A stretch of DNA of 64,000 nt from Pseudomonas huaxiensis (GTDB taxonomy: Bacteria > Pseudomonadota > Gammaproteobacteria > Pseudomonadales > Pseudomonadaceae). Of this stretch, positions 32,811 through 40,861 are shown piece by piece. The translations under genes were made by a program, and so were the position numbers. The first letter of the stretch is position 1; every line of letters starts with the position of its first letter. The notes beneath the pieces are model-generated. The model had not been told where the DNA came from, searched no databases, and saw only the letters and a list, made by a program, of their open reading frames with translations. The stretch covers positions 36,284-100,283 of the forward strand of contig NZ_QKVL01000023.1 of assembly GCF_003231275.1 (NCBI RefSeq). The letters run 5' to 3'.

Positions 32811-33739
32811 GAGCACGCGATAAAGCAATGGCGGACGACTTAAGAAAAAAACTTGACGCTTATAGTAACAAGCACAGAAAACTGCCTGGAATTACTCCTT
32901 CAGAAAACAGAGAGTCTCTTATTGAACAAATGATTGATAGCATCCGGAGGATAAAATTCGTAGAAGCAATCAGACAAAGAAGAATTAGTAGTTTAAGAGC
33001 AGATTCTTCTTCAAACTTGTTTGATCCTATTAGAGCTGCAATAGTTCACGCGACTAATGGCGATACTGAGGAAGCTTGCTGGTTGATATTTCTGGCTATT
33101 CACTTCGGCAAAAGCAGCGCGGGAGGCTGGGGCTTCGTCAGAGACGTGTACAACGCTCTTGGCGAGGGATACCTCTGGAACTGGAAACGCATTAGCTTCA
33201 ACCCAGACGCATTTACGGACTGGTTAGCAAACAACTACCAAAATTTCAACAATACGAACTATCGCTTTGGCAATCACCGGAAGTACGAATCAATCAACCC
33301 CACAAAAAGCAACTTTACAGGCCTAGTTATCAAAAGCTACGTTAACTGGGTTTTAGACAGTGGCTCACACAAGGACCTATTCATAAATGCATTGAAAAAT
33401 TCAAACAGTGACCCTCGCCTAACCTTTCGCCACTTATATAAGTCAATGAAAGTATTCCGATTTGGCAGAACGGCTAAATTCGATTACTTAACGATGCTGG
33501 CAAAAATCGGGCTCGTAAAAATAGAAGCCGACTCGGCATATATGGGCGCCGCAACAGGTCCCGTTGATGGTGCAAGACTTCTATTCACCGGAGTTTCTAC
33601 TGCACAAATTTCTCGAAACGACCTTGATAAATGGCTATTAGATTTAGACTCACACCTTCAGGTCGGAATGCAGGTGCTTGAGGACTCGCTTTGTAATTGG
33701 CAAAAATCACCAAGCAAGTTCAAGGCATTCAGAGGATGA
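32807..33739 (+). CDS. Alpha-glutamyl/putrescinyl-thymine pyrophosphorylase-like protein (clade 3 type)
   Basis: About 310 residues. I place the start at TTG 32807, overlapping the TGA of the previous gene and preceded by AGGAG seven bases upstream; the longer frame from 32774 lacks a ribosome site. Segments ESLIEQMIDSIRRIKFVEA, FDPIRAAIVHAT, EEACWLIFLAIHFGKSSAGG and YRFGNHRKYESIN resemble proteins annotated as clade 3 of the alpha-glutamyl/putrescinyl thymine pyrophosphorylases, a family predicted from hypermodified-DNA phages. Biochemistry of clade 3 is unknown. It lies last in the cassette and converges with the antitoxin gene 4 bp away. Confidence 0.6.
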   Translation: MRARDKAMADDLRKKLDAYSNKHRKLPGITPSENRESLIEQMIDSIRRIKFVEAIRQRRISSLRADSSSNLFDPIRAAIVHATNGDTEEACWLIFLAIHFGKSSAGGWGFVRDVYNALGEGYLWNWKRISFNPDAFTDWLANNYQNFNNTNYRFGNHRKYESINPTKSNFTGLVIKSYVNWVLDSGSHKDLFINALKNSNSDPRLTFRHLYKSMKVFRFGRTAKFDYLTMLAKIGLVKIEADSAYMGAATGPVDGARLLFTGVSTAQISRNDLDKWLLDLDSHLQVGMQVLEDSLCNWQKSPSKFKAFRG

Positions 33740-33743
33740 ATAA

Positions 33744-34826
33744 TCAGGCCCATTTGTATCTTACCTTGAGTTTTTGCAAGTGGTAGTGCTTCACTATTCC
33801 TAGGTGTTGTAGTTGGCCGACTACAATGCCTGGGGAAACACCAAGTCTTTTAGAAAATTTAATAATTTTACGCATATCATTTCCTAGAGACCTAAGCTCA
33901 CTCTTATATTCGACCGGTATCAAGAAATCGGCCGAAAATGTATTAGCTTCTTGTTCTTGCACACTATCAGAACAGTTCTCAACTTCCACAAAAAGCACAT
34001 CCCCATGAAGTATGAGATGTGCAGCCTCATGAAAAAGGGTGAACCAAAAATGATCATCCGATAGATGCCTAAAACTGAGCATCAACATCGCTTTTTCGTC
34101 ACTAATAAATTTTGTTGCACCGCTGGCCTGGCAACCATCTGGAGTTCGAGCAATTGCAACAGCAACGCCACATTTTGCAAAAATCTTCTGCAATTCAGGA
34201 ATAAAAATATTGGGATCTGCCTGAGTTGTTAAAAATCTTGCTTCTTCTAATGCTGCACAAAACCTATCTTTGTCCCACGGGCTACAATCTATAAAATCTG
34301 CCTCTATTTCTCCCTGCCTCAACCATGCGGCTACAGCTCCGAGCTTTGGATCAAAGGCAGGTGATGTTCTGAATGCAGCTAACTCCGAACCAGACGCATA
34401 AATTTTCTTCCAACTACCAACATCCGGAACATCAAAAAATCGTAAACAGTTCCGTAGATTTTGCGCCGGATAGGCTACCTTTGGTATCCATCCATTTTTT
34501 TGCATCGTCGATACAGGGAGTTCTTTTAACCAGCTATCTTCTTCACTGGTAAGTGGAGCTTTAATCTCGCTAAGTTGGGAGCGATAAATTTCCTCTCGAC
34601 TTAACCAAAACGAAGGTGATGCTCCCAAAACCCCCGACAGGGAAATTGCAAGCTCTTTGCTAATAATAAAATCACCAACGAGGAGCTTATTGGCAACTTC
34701 ATAAGGCACTCCAATACCCTGTGCAAAGTCACTTGTCGTGATTTTGCGCTCTTCTAAAATCTCAGATATTGTTTCGCCTGGCGGAATTAACTGACTAGGC
34801 TTAAAAACATGATTTTCAAGCATCAT
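33744..34826 (-). CDS. HigA-like antitoxin fused to an ImmA/IrrE metallopeptidase domain
   Basis: This 360-residue protein has an N-terminal XRE/HigA helix-turn-helix (about residues 15-75: GETISEILEERKI, FAQGIGVPYEVANKLL) and a C-terminal ImmA/IrrE-type zinc peptidase domain with HEAAHLILHG (HExxH-like) near residue 263 and a downstream Glu (EQEANTFSADFLIP). It overlaps the toxin gene by 11 nt, so toxin and antitoxin are co-translated in HigB-HigA order. The DNA-binding part should repress the pair and neutralise the toxin; the peptidase may sense stress or phage. Transcribed toward the cassette. Confidence 0.85.
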   Translation of the reverse strand: MMLENHVFKPSQLIPPGETISEILEERKITTSDFAQGIGVPYEVANKLLVGDFIISKELAISLSGVLGASPSFWLSREEIYRSQLSEIKAPLTSEEDSWLKELPVSTMQKNGWIPKVAYPAQNLRNCLRFFDVPDVGSWKKIYASGSELAAFRTSPAFDPKLGAVAAWLRQGEIEADFIDCSPWDKDRFCAALEEARFLTTQADPNIFIPELQKIFAKCGVAVAIARTPDGCQASGATKFISDEKAMLMLSFRHLSDDHFWFTLFHEAAHLILHGDVLFVEVENCSDSVQEQEANTFSADFLIPVEYKSELRSLGNDMRKIIKFSKRLGVSPGIVVGQLQHLGIVKHYHLQKLKVRYKWA

Positions 34827-35151
34827 CTTTGATAATCCTTAACAATTTAAGACGACTCACCTTCAGCCAGTCTACTTTATCTTTATCATTTATGGGCATT
34901 TTTAGATCAACGGCGCAAAACATCAAATAATACCCATCGACTAAGTCTAGTCGATATTCTCCAGGAGGATCGCCAGATATTTCCCGAGGATTCCCTAAGG
35001 GAACATCCATGATATTAGAAGCCGAATTTAGATCCGTGAGGCGGCGCATTAAAGCCTTGACGACATTTGCCGGAAGTCTACGAATAGCTACAGCTTCACT
35101 ATCGCAAATGTTGCGAATTTTTTTATCCGCATAGGAAATTTCTAGTGTCAT
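34816..35151 (-). CDS. HigB/RelE-like toxin
   Basis: This 111-residue basic protein resembles HigB/RelE-type mRNA interferases. It has the family pattern IRRLPANVVKALMRRLTDLNSA, GNPREISGDPPGEYRLDLVDGYYLMFCA and a late VDWLKVSRLKLLRI strand. It is the first gene of the pair. Such modules stabilise islands and may act as phage-triggered abortive systems. Upstream of it lie 285 bp of AT-rich DNA with no clear gene before attR. Confidence 0.78.
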   Translation of the reverse strand: MTLEISYADKKIRNICDSEAVAIRRLPANVVKALMRRLTDLNSASNIMDVPLGNPREISGDPPGEYRLDLVDGYYLMFCAVDLKMPINDKDKVDWLKVSRLKLLRIIKDDA

Positions 35152-35527
35152 TTTTAGAATGACTCGTCCGTGACTGAATAACGCTTAAACATTCCCAATA
35201 GCCTATGCTTTTTAATATTGCGCTTCTTACACTTCAACCCCTTAGATAGACTCTTGGTCACGAACGAGGCAATTATTAAGTGAGCGTCAACAACAGAAAG
35301 GCAGGATGCCACAATTCTGGCCCACTCGCCTCCCCAACCGGCGCGAAAGCTCACTAACACCCGCTAACACAACACACTGATTTTTCGGAAATTTTCCGAT
35401 AACACGTTGATTCTAAAGATCAATTTTTAAGATCCCGACGGCAGGTATCCTGGGTTTGAATCTCGCCGAGTGCGCCATCTTTTAAAAAGCCCCGTGAGCA
35501 ATCACGATTTTTTTATTGCGCAAAACA
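35152..35527. other. Island end and attR region; no supported gene
   Basis: About 375 bp. It contains the promoter of the toxin-antitoxin pair, an unconvincing open frame on the minus strand (35154-35360), the AT-rich inverted phrase TTTTTCGGAAATTTTCCGAT near 35381 and the attR copy at 35437-35481. Confidence 0.55.
35437..35481 (+). other. attR: degenerate copy of the tRNA-Arg 3' half
   Basis: It matches 28501-28545 at 39 of 45 bases. Two of the six differences are in the T-arm (GGGTTTGAATCTC instead of GGGTTCGAATCCC). It marks the right boundary of the island; chromosomal GC composition resumes just after it. Confidence 0.8.
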
Positions 35528-36124
35528 TCAAAGCACCGCCTTGCTCTTCTGCTGCCACACCTCAACAAACCCTTGGGTGCCGAACGCCACGGTGTACTTG
35601 TCCAGCACCACCGGCACCAGCTTGAGGGTCATGAAGGCTTTAACGATGAATTGCTGAGCCGCCGGCGAGGTCGGCAGGTAAATGGACACTGGATTGCCTT
35701 TCTCGTCGATCCGGCATTCGTACAGCGCGCTGATGGGCTGGCTGTTCACCTCGATCACGGCGTTCTCCACGACCCGCGGTTTGCCGCACGCGGCGAAGCG
35801 GCTGAACAGTATGCGGGCGCCGTCTTCCGAGCTGTGGACCAGGGCGTTGTGGACCACCGTGTCTTTGCCCATGCCCTCGCTATTGCTGAGCACCACGGAG
35901 CTGTACGGTCGAGCCGCGCTGAAATCGGTGCTGAGCATGTAGCGATGGCTGGTGATCCCCAGCCGTGCCGCGACGTCTTTGCCCGCTCCCTCTTTGAGGT
36001 CGATCAGGCCGCCCGCCTGCGCGTTGGCGCAGACCGTCGCAAGCAGCAGCGCGGCCGGCAGGCCGATGAGTTTTTTCAGGGTCGCAGGGTAAAACACAGG
36101 GTGGTCCTTCTGGTTTGAAATCAT
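35528..36124 (-). CDS. Hypothetical exported protein
   Basis: The product is about 198 residues with a signal-peptide-like hydrophobic stretch (LKKLIGLPAALLLATVCANAQA, about residues 15-36), so it is probably periplasmic. The start could be ATG 36124 or 36133. No family is recognised. The mature protein has two Cys residues (AACGKPR and YECRID) that could form a disulfide. It lies 22 bp after the hypothetical gene at 36147, on the same strand, so the two may be an operon. Confidence 0.7.
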   Translation of the reverse strand: MISNQKDHPVFYPATLKKLIGLPAALLLATVCANAQAGGLIDLKEGAGKDVAARLGITSHRYMLSTDFSAARPYSSVVLSNSEGMGKDTVVHNALVHSSEDGARILFSRFAACGKPRVVENAVIEVNSQPISALYECRIDEKGNPVSIYLPTSPAAQQFIVKAFMTLKLVPVVLDKYTVAFGTQGFVEVWQQKSKAVL

Positions 36125-36146
36125 CTGTGGCACGCAGCGCTGTAGT

Positions 36147-37055
36147 TCACTCGACCCGCTCGCCTTCGATCAGCCGCTCCGGGCCTTTGCCGTGCAGCGC
36201 CATGTAGCTGGCGAACTGGCCTAGCCGAACGTCCAGCGCCTGCAACAGGCGATTGCGGGTGGTGGTGACTTCGTTCTGGTTGAAGAAGCCCGGTTCTTCC
36301 AGGTAGATGCCGAACAACTGATTGATCTGCACCGGGTCGTGGATGACGAAGTGCTCTTCGGCGTTGTGGTTGTAAAGCCCGATCATCTGCCCGGTCTGGG
36401 TGCCCGCCGGGTGCATGAAGACCATGCTCACCTGTTGGCCTTCGCGCAGCCGCAGGCCGGCGTTGTTGATCTGGTAGCACGACTCTTTGCCGGTGTCGTC
36501 CCGGCGCACCCAGAACTCATGCTCCTGCAGGCGGCTTGAGCTGATGTGCATGGACGACGAACTGCCGCTGATGTAGCCGGAGCCATTGGAAACATAGCCG
36601 CCACCGCCGCTGTGATGGTGGCTGGCGTTGAGCTGGGTGCTGGTGCGTTTCTCGGTGTCGAGCACCTGGCCGGTGATCATGAAAAAGCCGAACTGGCGAT
36701 CGAAGTGATGGAAAGGCTCTTCGATGAAGTTGACGTCACCCGGGCTCAGGGTGATGTCGTACATGGTGCGGATCATTTCCGCGCGAGCCGCCTTGTCACG
36801 CTTGGCCTGCTCGCGCAGCTCGGCGCGCTTGACCTTGGCATCGTCTATCGCCTTGAGCGCCTGGGCCTTGAGGATCGGGGTCTTTTCCTGGGCGTAGGCC
36901 GCAGCCTTGCCGCCGGCCTCCTTGAGGATCGGCGCCGCCTTTTGACCGGCTTCCACCGCCATTTCCTTGGCCTTTTCCAGCGCCTGTGCGGCCTTGGCGG
37001 CGAGTTCCGGATTGGCGTCGATGGCTTTTTTCTTCAGGTCGTCCCACAGACTCAT
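36147..37055 (-). CDS. Hypothetical protein with N-terminal Ala/Lys-rich helix
   Basis: The start at ATG 37055 (MSLWDDLKKKAIDANPELAA) gives 302 residues. Residues 1-95 are an amphipathic Ala/Lys/Glu helix, likely coiled coil. Near residues 135-165 is a Ser/Gly/His-rich linker (HHHSGGGGYVS). The C-terminal part looks like a compact beta-rich domain. There is no signal peptide and no recognised family. It precedes and may be cotranscribed with the exported protein gene. Confidence 0.75.
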   Translation of the reverse strand: MSLWDDLKKKAIDANPELAAKAAQALEKAKEMAVEAGQKAAPILKEAGGKAAAYAQEKTPILKAQALKAIDDAKVKRAELREQAKRDKAARAEMIRTMYDITLSPGDVNFIEEPFHHFDRQFGFFMITGQVLDTEKRTSTQLNASHHHSGGGGYVSNGSGYISGSSSSMHISSSRLQEHEFWVRRDDTGKESCYQINNAGLRLREGQQVSMVFMHPAGTQTGQMIGLYNHNAEEHFVIHDPVQINQLFGIYLEEPGFFNQNEVTTTRNRLLQALDVRLGQFASYMALHGKGPERLIEGERVE

Positions 37056-37288
37056 GGTTGTTGCTCCTTGCTCGGTGTGCCGCGGCACGGGTGGCGGCCG
37101 GGAAATACTGGCAATTTAACCTGCGATGCGCGCAAGCGCGAAGGGTACGTGGCGAATGCGGTCATTGCCTCGTGACACCTGAGCCACGAGGGACAACATT
37201 TCATCACGGCCGCCTTCTCAGGCAAAATCTCCTACAACTGATTCGCATTTCGTCTGTCAGCCCTGGAATTTTTGCAAGAAGGATCTCT

Positions 37289-39148
37289 ATGAAGTGGTTC
37301 GTTTCACGCCCGGCACAGTGGCTGGGCATGCTGGTTTGCCTGTTCACCTTGAACCTGGCCCACGCTGCCGAAGACGGCAACGACACCTCGATCACCGTGG
37401 AGAAAGACATCCGCACCACGCGGGTGGAAGCCGATGGCCGTTTCGAGGTGCGCCATGAGCAGGTTTACCTGATCAACGAAGAGCGTGCGATCAAGGCCCG
37501 TGCCCAGCAGTCGCTGTCCTACAACCGCACCCTGGAATCCCTCGATGTGGTCGAGGCGTACACCCAGAAGCCCGATGGCCGCAAAGTCGCGGTCAGCGCC
37601 GAGCAGATCAAGGAACAACAGGAGCAGGCCTCAGTCGATGCGCCGATGTTCTTCGACAGCCTGGTCAAAGTGGTGATTTTCCCCGAGGTGGCGGTGGGCG
37701 ACCGGCTGGTGCTGACCTACACGCGCCAGCGCAACACGGCGCTGTTCCCCGACCAGTTCGAGGAACTGGTGTTCCCAGAACTGAGCCCGACCCAGCAACT
37801 GACCCTGATCTACGACCTCCCCGCCGGGCTCGCGCTGAACGCCGAAGCCAAGGGCTTCAAGGCGTCGAGCCCGAAAGCCGAGGCCGGGCGCAAGGTCTAC
37901 CGCTGGGACTATCAGCCCGCGAAGCAACCGCGCCGGGAGATCGGCTCAGTGGCTTACGCCGACTACGGCCAGTACCTGGCGGTGTCGACCTTCAAGGATT
38001 ACGCCGACTTCGCCCGGGCCTACGCGGCGCGAGCCAAGGTGGAGGTGACCCCGGCCATCGCCGAACTGGCCAAATCGCTCACCGCCAACGTCAGCGAGCC
38101 GCGGGCCAAGGCCCTGGTGCTGAGTGACTGGGTGCGCAAGAACATCCGCTACGTCGCCGTCTATATCGGGGCCGGCGGCGTGGTGCCGCATGCCGCCGAT
38201 ACCGTACTGAGCAATCGCTATGGCGACTGCAAGGACCACGTCGCGCTGCTGCTGGCCCTGCTGGAGGCGGTGGATATCCACGGCACGCCGGCGCTGGTGA
38301 ACCTCGGCACCGCCTACGTGTTGCCGAAAGTACCGACCCTCGGGGTGATCAACCACAGCATCACCTACGTGCCGAGCCTGGACCTGTACCTGGACCCGAC
38401 GATGAAAGCCATCGCCGCCGGTTTCCTGCCCGTGCCGGTGCTCGACAAGCCAACCGTGCTGACCGGCCCTGCCACCCTCGGCCACACCCCGGCGGTGCAA
38501 CCGAGCCTGGTAAAAAGCACCACCACCTTCAGCATCAACGACAGTGGCGCGGCAGACTTCAAGCATGACTCGACCATCCAGGGCTGGGCCGCCGAGCTGA
38601 ACCGCTACGGCCTGCGCAACATGCCGGCAGCCGAGCGCGACATGCTCATGCAGCGCATCCTCAGCGCCTACGGCCAGTCCGGCAGCGGCACCGTCGAGGG
38701 CAAGAAACTGGACAAGCAGGGCTACAACTTCGCCCTGACGATCAACGGTCATACCCGCAACCTGGTCAACCTGCCCGGCCCGATCGGCATGCCGACCCTT
38801 AGCAGCTTTACCGGCGGCATCGCGCAGAACGTGTTCGGCTTCGTCACCGAGAAGGAACGGAACCAGGCGTTCACCTGCATTTCGGGGGTGACCGAGGAAG
38901 TCGCCCGTTTCGAATTCCCGGCTCAGGTGGAAATCATTGCCACGCCCAAGCCGGTGTCGCTCAAGGCCGAGTATGTCGACTACAGCGCCGATTACCGCCG
39001 CGAGGGCAACACCGTGGTGGTCACCCGGCGCCTGGACTTCCATAACCCGGGAGCGGTCTGCTCGCCGGAGATGTTCCGCGCCTTGCAACCGACGCTGGAA
39101 GCGATGATTCATGACCTGGGCAGCCAGGTGATCGTGCAGAAAAGTTGA
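37289..39148 (+). CDS. DUF3857 / transglutaminase-like exported protein
   Basis: The start at ATG 37289 (MKWFVSRPAQWLG), with AAGGATCT upstream, gives 619 residues with a signal peptide ending near LNLAHAAED. A DUF3857 beta-rich region spans roughly residues 35-230. The transglutaminase-like domain follows, with DWVRKNIRYVAVYIG, the catalytic Cys in NRYGDCKDHVALLLALL, and His in NHSITYVPSLDLYLDPT. It probably works in the periplasm on peptides or cell-wall components; the substrate is unknown. Confidence 0.9.
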   Translation: MKWFVSRPAQWLGMLVCLFTLNLAHAAEDGNDTSITVEKDIRTTRVEADGRFEVRHEQVYLINEERAIKARAQQSLSYNRTLESLDVVEAYTQKPDGRKVAVSAEQIKEQQEQASVDAPMFFDSLVKVVIFPEVAVGDRLVLTYTRQRNTALFPDQFEELVFPELSPTQQLTLIYDLPAGLALNAEAKGFKASSPKAEAGRKVYRWDYQPAKQPRREIGSVAYADYGQYLAVSTFKDYADFARAYAARAKVEVTPAIAELAKSLTANVSEPRAKALVLSDWVRKNIRYVAVYIGAGGVVPHAADTVLSNRYGDCKDHVALLLALLEAVDIHGTPALVNLGTAYVLPKVPTLGVINHSITYVPSLDLYLDPTMKAIAAGFLPVPVLDKPTVLTGPATLGHTPAVQPSLVKSTTTFSINDSGAADFKHDSTIQGWAAELNRYGLRNMPAAERDMLMQRILSAYGQSGSGTVEGKKLDKQGYNFALTINGHTRNLVNLPGPIGMPTLSSFTGGIAQNVFGFVTEKERNQAFTCISGVTEEVARFEFPAQVEIIATPKPVSLKAEYVDYSADYRREGNTVVVTRRLDFHNPGAVCSPEMFRALQPTLEAMIHDLGSQVIVQKS

Positions 39149-39296
39149 TCCAGCGGGGGTAAGGCGACAAAAAACCCGGCGATGACGCTTTTCAATCGGG
39201 TTCATGCCGTTTTCGGCCTTGCCCCCTTGCCCCGCGTGCACGATTCTTGAGGGTATCTGGCGTTCCTACACCCAACCCCCATGCAGAGGGCGCGCA

Positions 39297-39737
39297 ATGA
39301 AAACCGTGGCACAGCTATTGAAGTTGAAGTCCCAGCACGTTCAACAGGTCTACACCATCAAGCCTCACCAGACGGTGCTGGAAGCGCTGATGCTGATGGC
39401 CGAGAAGAACGTCGGCGCGCTGCCGGTGGTCGAGGGCGGCAACGTGGTGGGGATCGTCAGTGAGCGCGACTATGCGCGCAAGATGGTGCTCAAGGGCCGG
39501 TCCTCGGTCGGCACAGAGGTCAGGGATATCATGAGTTCGCCGGTGATCACCGTGGATTCCCACCAGAATGTCGACACCTGCATGAACATGATGACCGACA
39601 GTCACCTGCGGCACTTGCCGGTGGTCGAGAACGGCGAGCTGCTCGGCCTGCTGTCGATCGGCGACCTGGTGAAGGAAGCCATCGCCGAACAGGCCGACCT
39701 GATTCGTCAGTTGGAGCAGTACATCCGCGGCGAGTGA
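39297..39737 (+). CDS. Two-CBS-domain protein
   Basis: The start at ATG 39297 (MKTVAQLLKLKS) gives 146 residues made of two tandem CBS domains (about residues 10-65 and 75-130). Typical phrases are GALPVVEGGNVVGIVSERDYARK and HLRHLPVVENGELLGLLSIGDLVKE. CBS pairs bind adenosine nucleotides and usually regulate a partner. There is no membrane span. It stands alone, with its end facing the membrane protein gene 7 bp away. Confidence 0.93.
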   Translation: MKTVAQLLKLKSQHVQQVYTIKPHQTVLEALMLMAEKNVGALPVVEGGNVVGIVSERDYARKMVLKGRSSVGTEVRDIMSSPVITVDSHQNVDTCMNMMTDSHLRHLPVVENGELLGLLSIGDLVKEAIAEQADLIRQLEQYIRGE

Positions 39738-39744
39738 GCGCCCT

Positions 39745-40383
39745 TCAGCGGTATTCGCCCTCCAGCTCGTCGAGCTGGTGGTCGAAGCTGCGCAACCGCG
39801 CCGACCAGGTGTACACCAGCACTTCCAGGTCGCGGTTGAGCACCGCACCGCCGCGCCGCTGGCTCTGTTGCGAATCGCACAGGTCGAGCTGGTAGCGCTC
39901 GCGGGCCATGGCCGCTGCCACACTGGACAGCTCGCGGGCGTTGTTCAGCCAGTGACGGTGGTGGTCGTGGATTTCCTGATCGAGCTCCTGGCACTGCGCC
40001 TTGAGGGCTTCCAGGCTGCGTTCGAGCGGCGTGCCTTCGAGTTCGCCCATGACTTCCTGGAAGGTCCGCCCAGGTTGCCAATAACTCCCCCAGAAATAGC
40101 GATCGAACACGGTTTCGACCCGACGCAGCGCCACCTTGGTGTTCCAGATGGCAACCATCGTCCGGCCCTGCTCCAACTGGCGTCGGCGCACCTTGAGCAG
40201 TTGCCAGCGAATCCAGGCCAGCGCGCTCAAGGCGAGGGCCGCAATCAGACCGGCGGATCCGTAGAGGAACTGCCGGGCCTGATCGAGCTGGTGGACTTCC
40301 CTGACTCCGTAGAAATAACCGGCGGTCAGCAGGCCCAAGGCTGTCACGGCAGCCCAGAAGCCAACGGCGTAGGGGTCTTTCAT
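39745..40383 (-). CDS. Hypothetical membrane protein with coiled coil
   Basis: The start at ATG 40383 has AAGGGG eight bases upstream and gives 212 residues. Two N-terminal membrane spans (about residues 6-25 and 40-60) are followed by a long charged region with heptad-like character (residues 65-205). No family is recognised. It is convergent with the CBS gene. Confidence 0.75.
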   Translation of the reverse strand: MKDPYAVGFWAAVTALGLLTAGYFYGVREVHQLDQARQFLYGSAGLIAALALSALAWIRWQLLKVRRRQLEQGRTMVAIWNTKVALRRVETVFDRYFWGSYWQPGRTFQEVMGELEGTPLERSLEALKAQCQELDQEIHDHHRHWLNNARELSSVAAAMARERYQLDLCDSQQSQRRGGAVLNRDLEVLVYTWSARLRSFDHQLDELEGEYR

Positions 40384-40455
40384 TGGCGCTGTCCCCTTGT
40401 TGTTTTTTTCTGAGCATAGCAACGCCAACCGGGGACATAGGGTGCCGCTCAGCGT

Positions 40456-40707
40456 TTATTTCTGGCGTGGCCGTTCACGCCTCAGCGCCTCGTTGAGTTG
40501 GTCGACCATAACGATCCAATCGGAGTCCTGAATGAACTGTTCCTTGAGGAATTCCCGCTGCGACGGCGTCCAGAATGGCGCGTCGACCAGCTTGATTTCG
40601 TTCTTCAGCGGCGAGTGACTGGTGATGAACTGGTCGATGCCCTTGGGGTCATCGGGCAGGCCAAGCTGCTTGAACAGCTCGTGAAACTCATGATTGGTCA
40701 ATTCCAT
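40456..40707 (-). CDS. DUF2789-like small protein
   Basis: The start at ATG 40707 (MELTNHEFHELFKQLGLPDD), with an AGGAG-like sequence upstream, gives 83 residues. It resembles the DUF2789 family: helical, acidic, with HSPLKNEIKLVDAPFWTPSQREFLKE. Function is unknown. It is followed by the membrane protein gene 72 bp away. Confidence 0.75.
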   Translation of the reverse strand: MELTNHEFHELFKQLGLPDDPKGIDQFITSHSPLKNEIKLVDAPFWTPSQREFLKEQFIQDSDWIVMVDQLNEALRRERPRQK

Positions 40708-40777
40708 GGGGCACTCCTTGGGCTGGGGGGTTAAGGGATTGATCGCCTTGGGGAGTGAAAGTTTAGGTGTTCTTTTA

Positions 40778-40858
40778 AGCCTCATCGCCGGCAAGCCGGC
40801 TCCCACAGGATTCTGCACAGTTCACTCCTACTGTGGGAGCTGGCTTGCCAGCGATTGC
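40778..40858. repeat. REP pair (BIME)
   Basis: GCCTCATCGCCGGCAAGCCG and the inverted GGGAGCTGGCTTGCCAGCGA surround a spacer containing CACAGTTCACTCCTACTGTG, identical to the spacer in 14971-14995. It lies directly beyond the stop of the NodT gene and may act as a transcription end for the efflux operon. Confidence 0.85.
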
Positions 40859-40861
40859 GGA

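Noticed and set aside
35154..35360. 68-codon open frame upstream of the toxin gene
   Set aside because: Weak start context and no recognisable family; it overlaps the expected promoter region of the toxin-antitoxin pair.
37946..39241. Long antisense open frame opposite the transglutaminase-like gene
   Set aside because: Composition typical of shadow frames (His/Arg/Gly/Gln rich) and no start signal.
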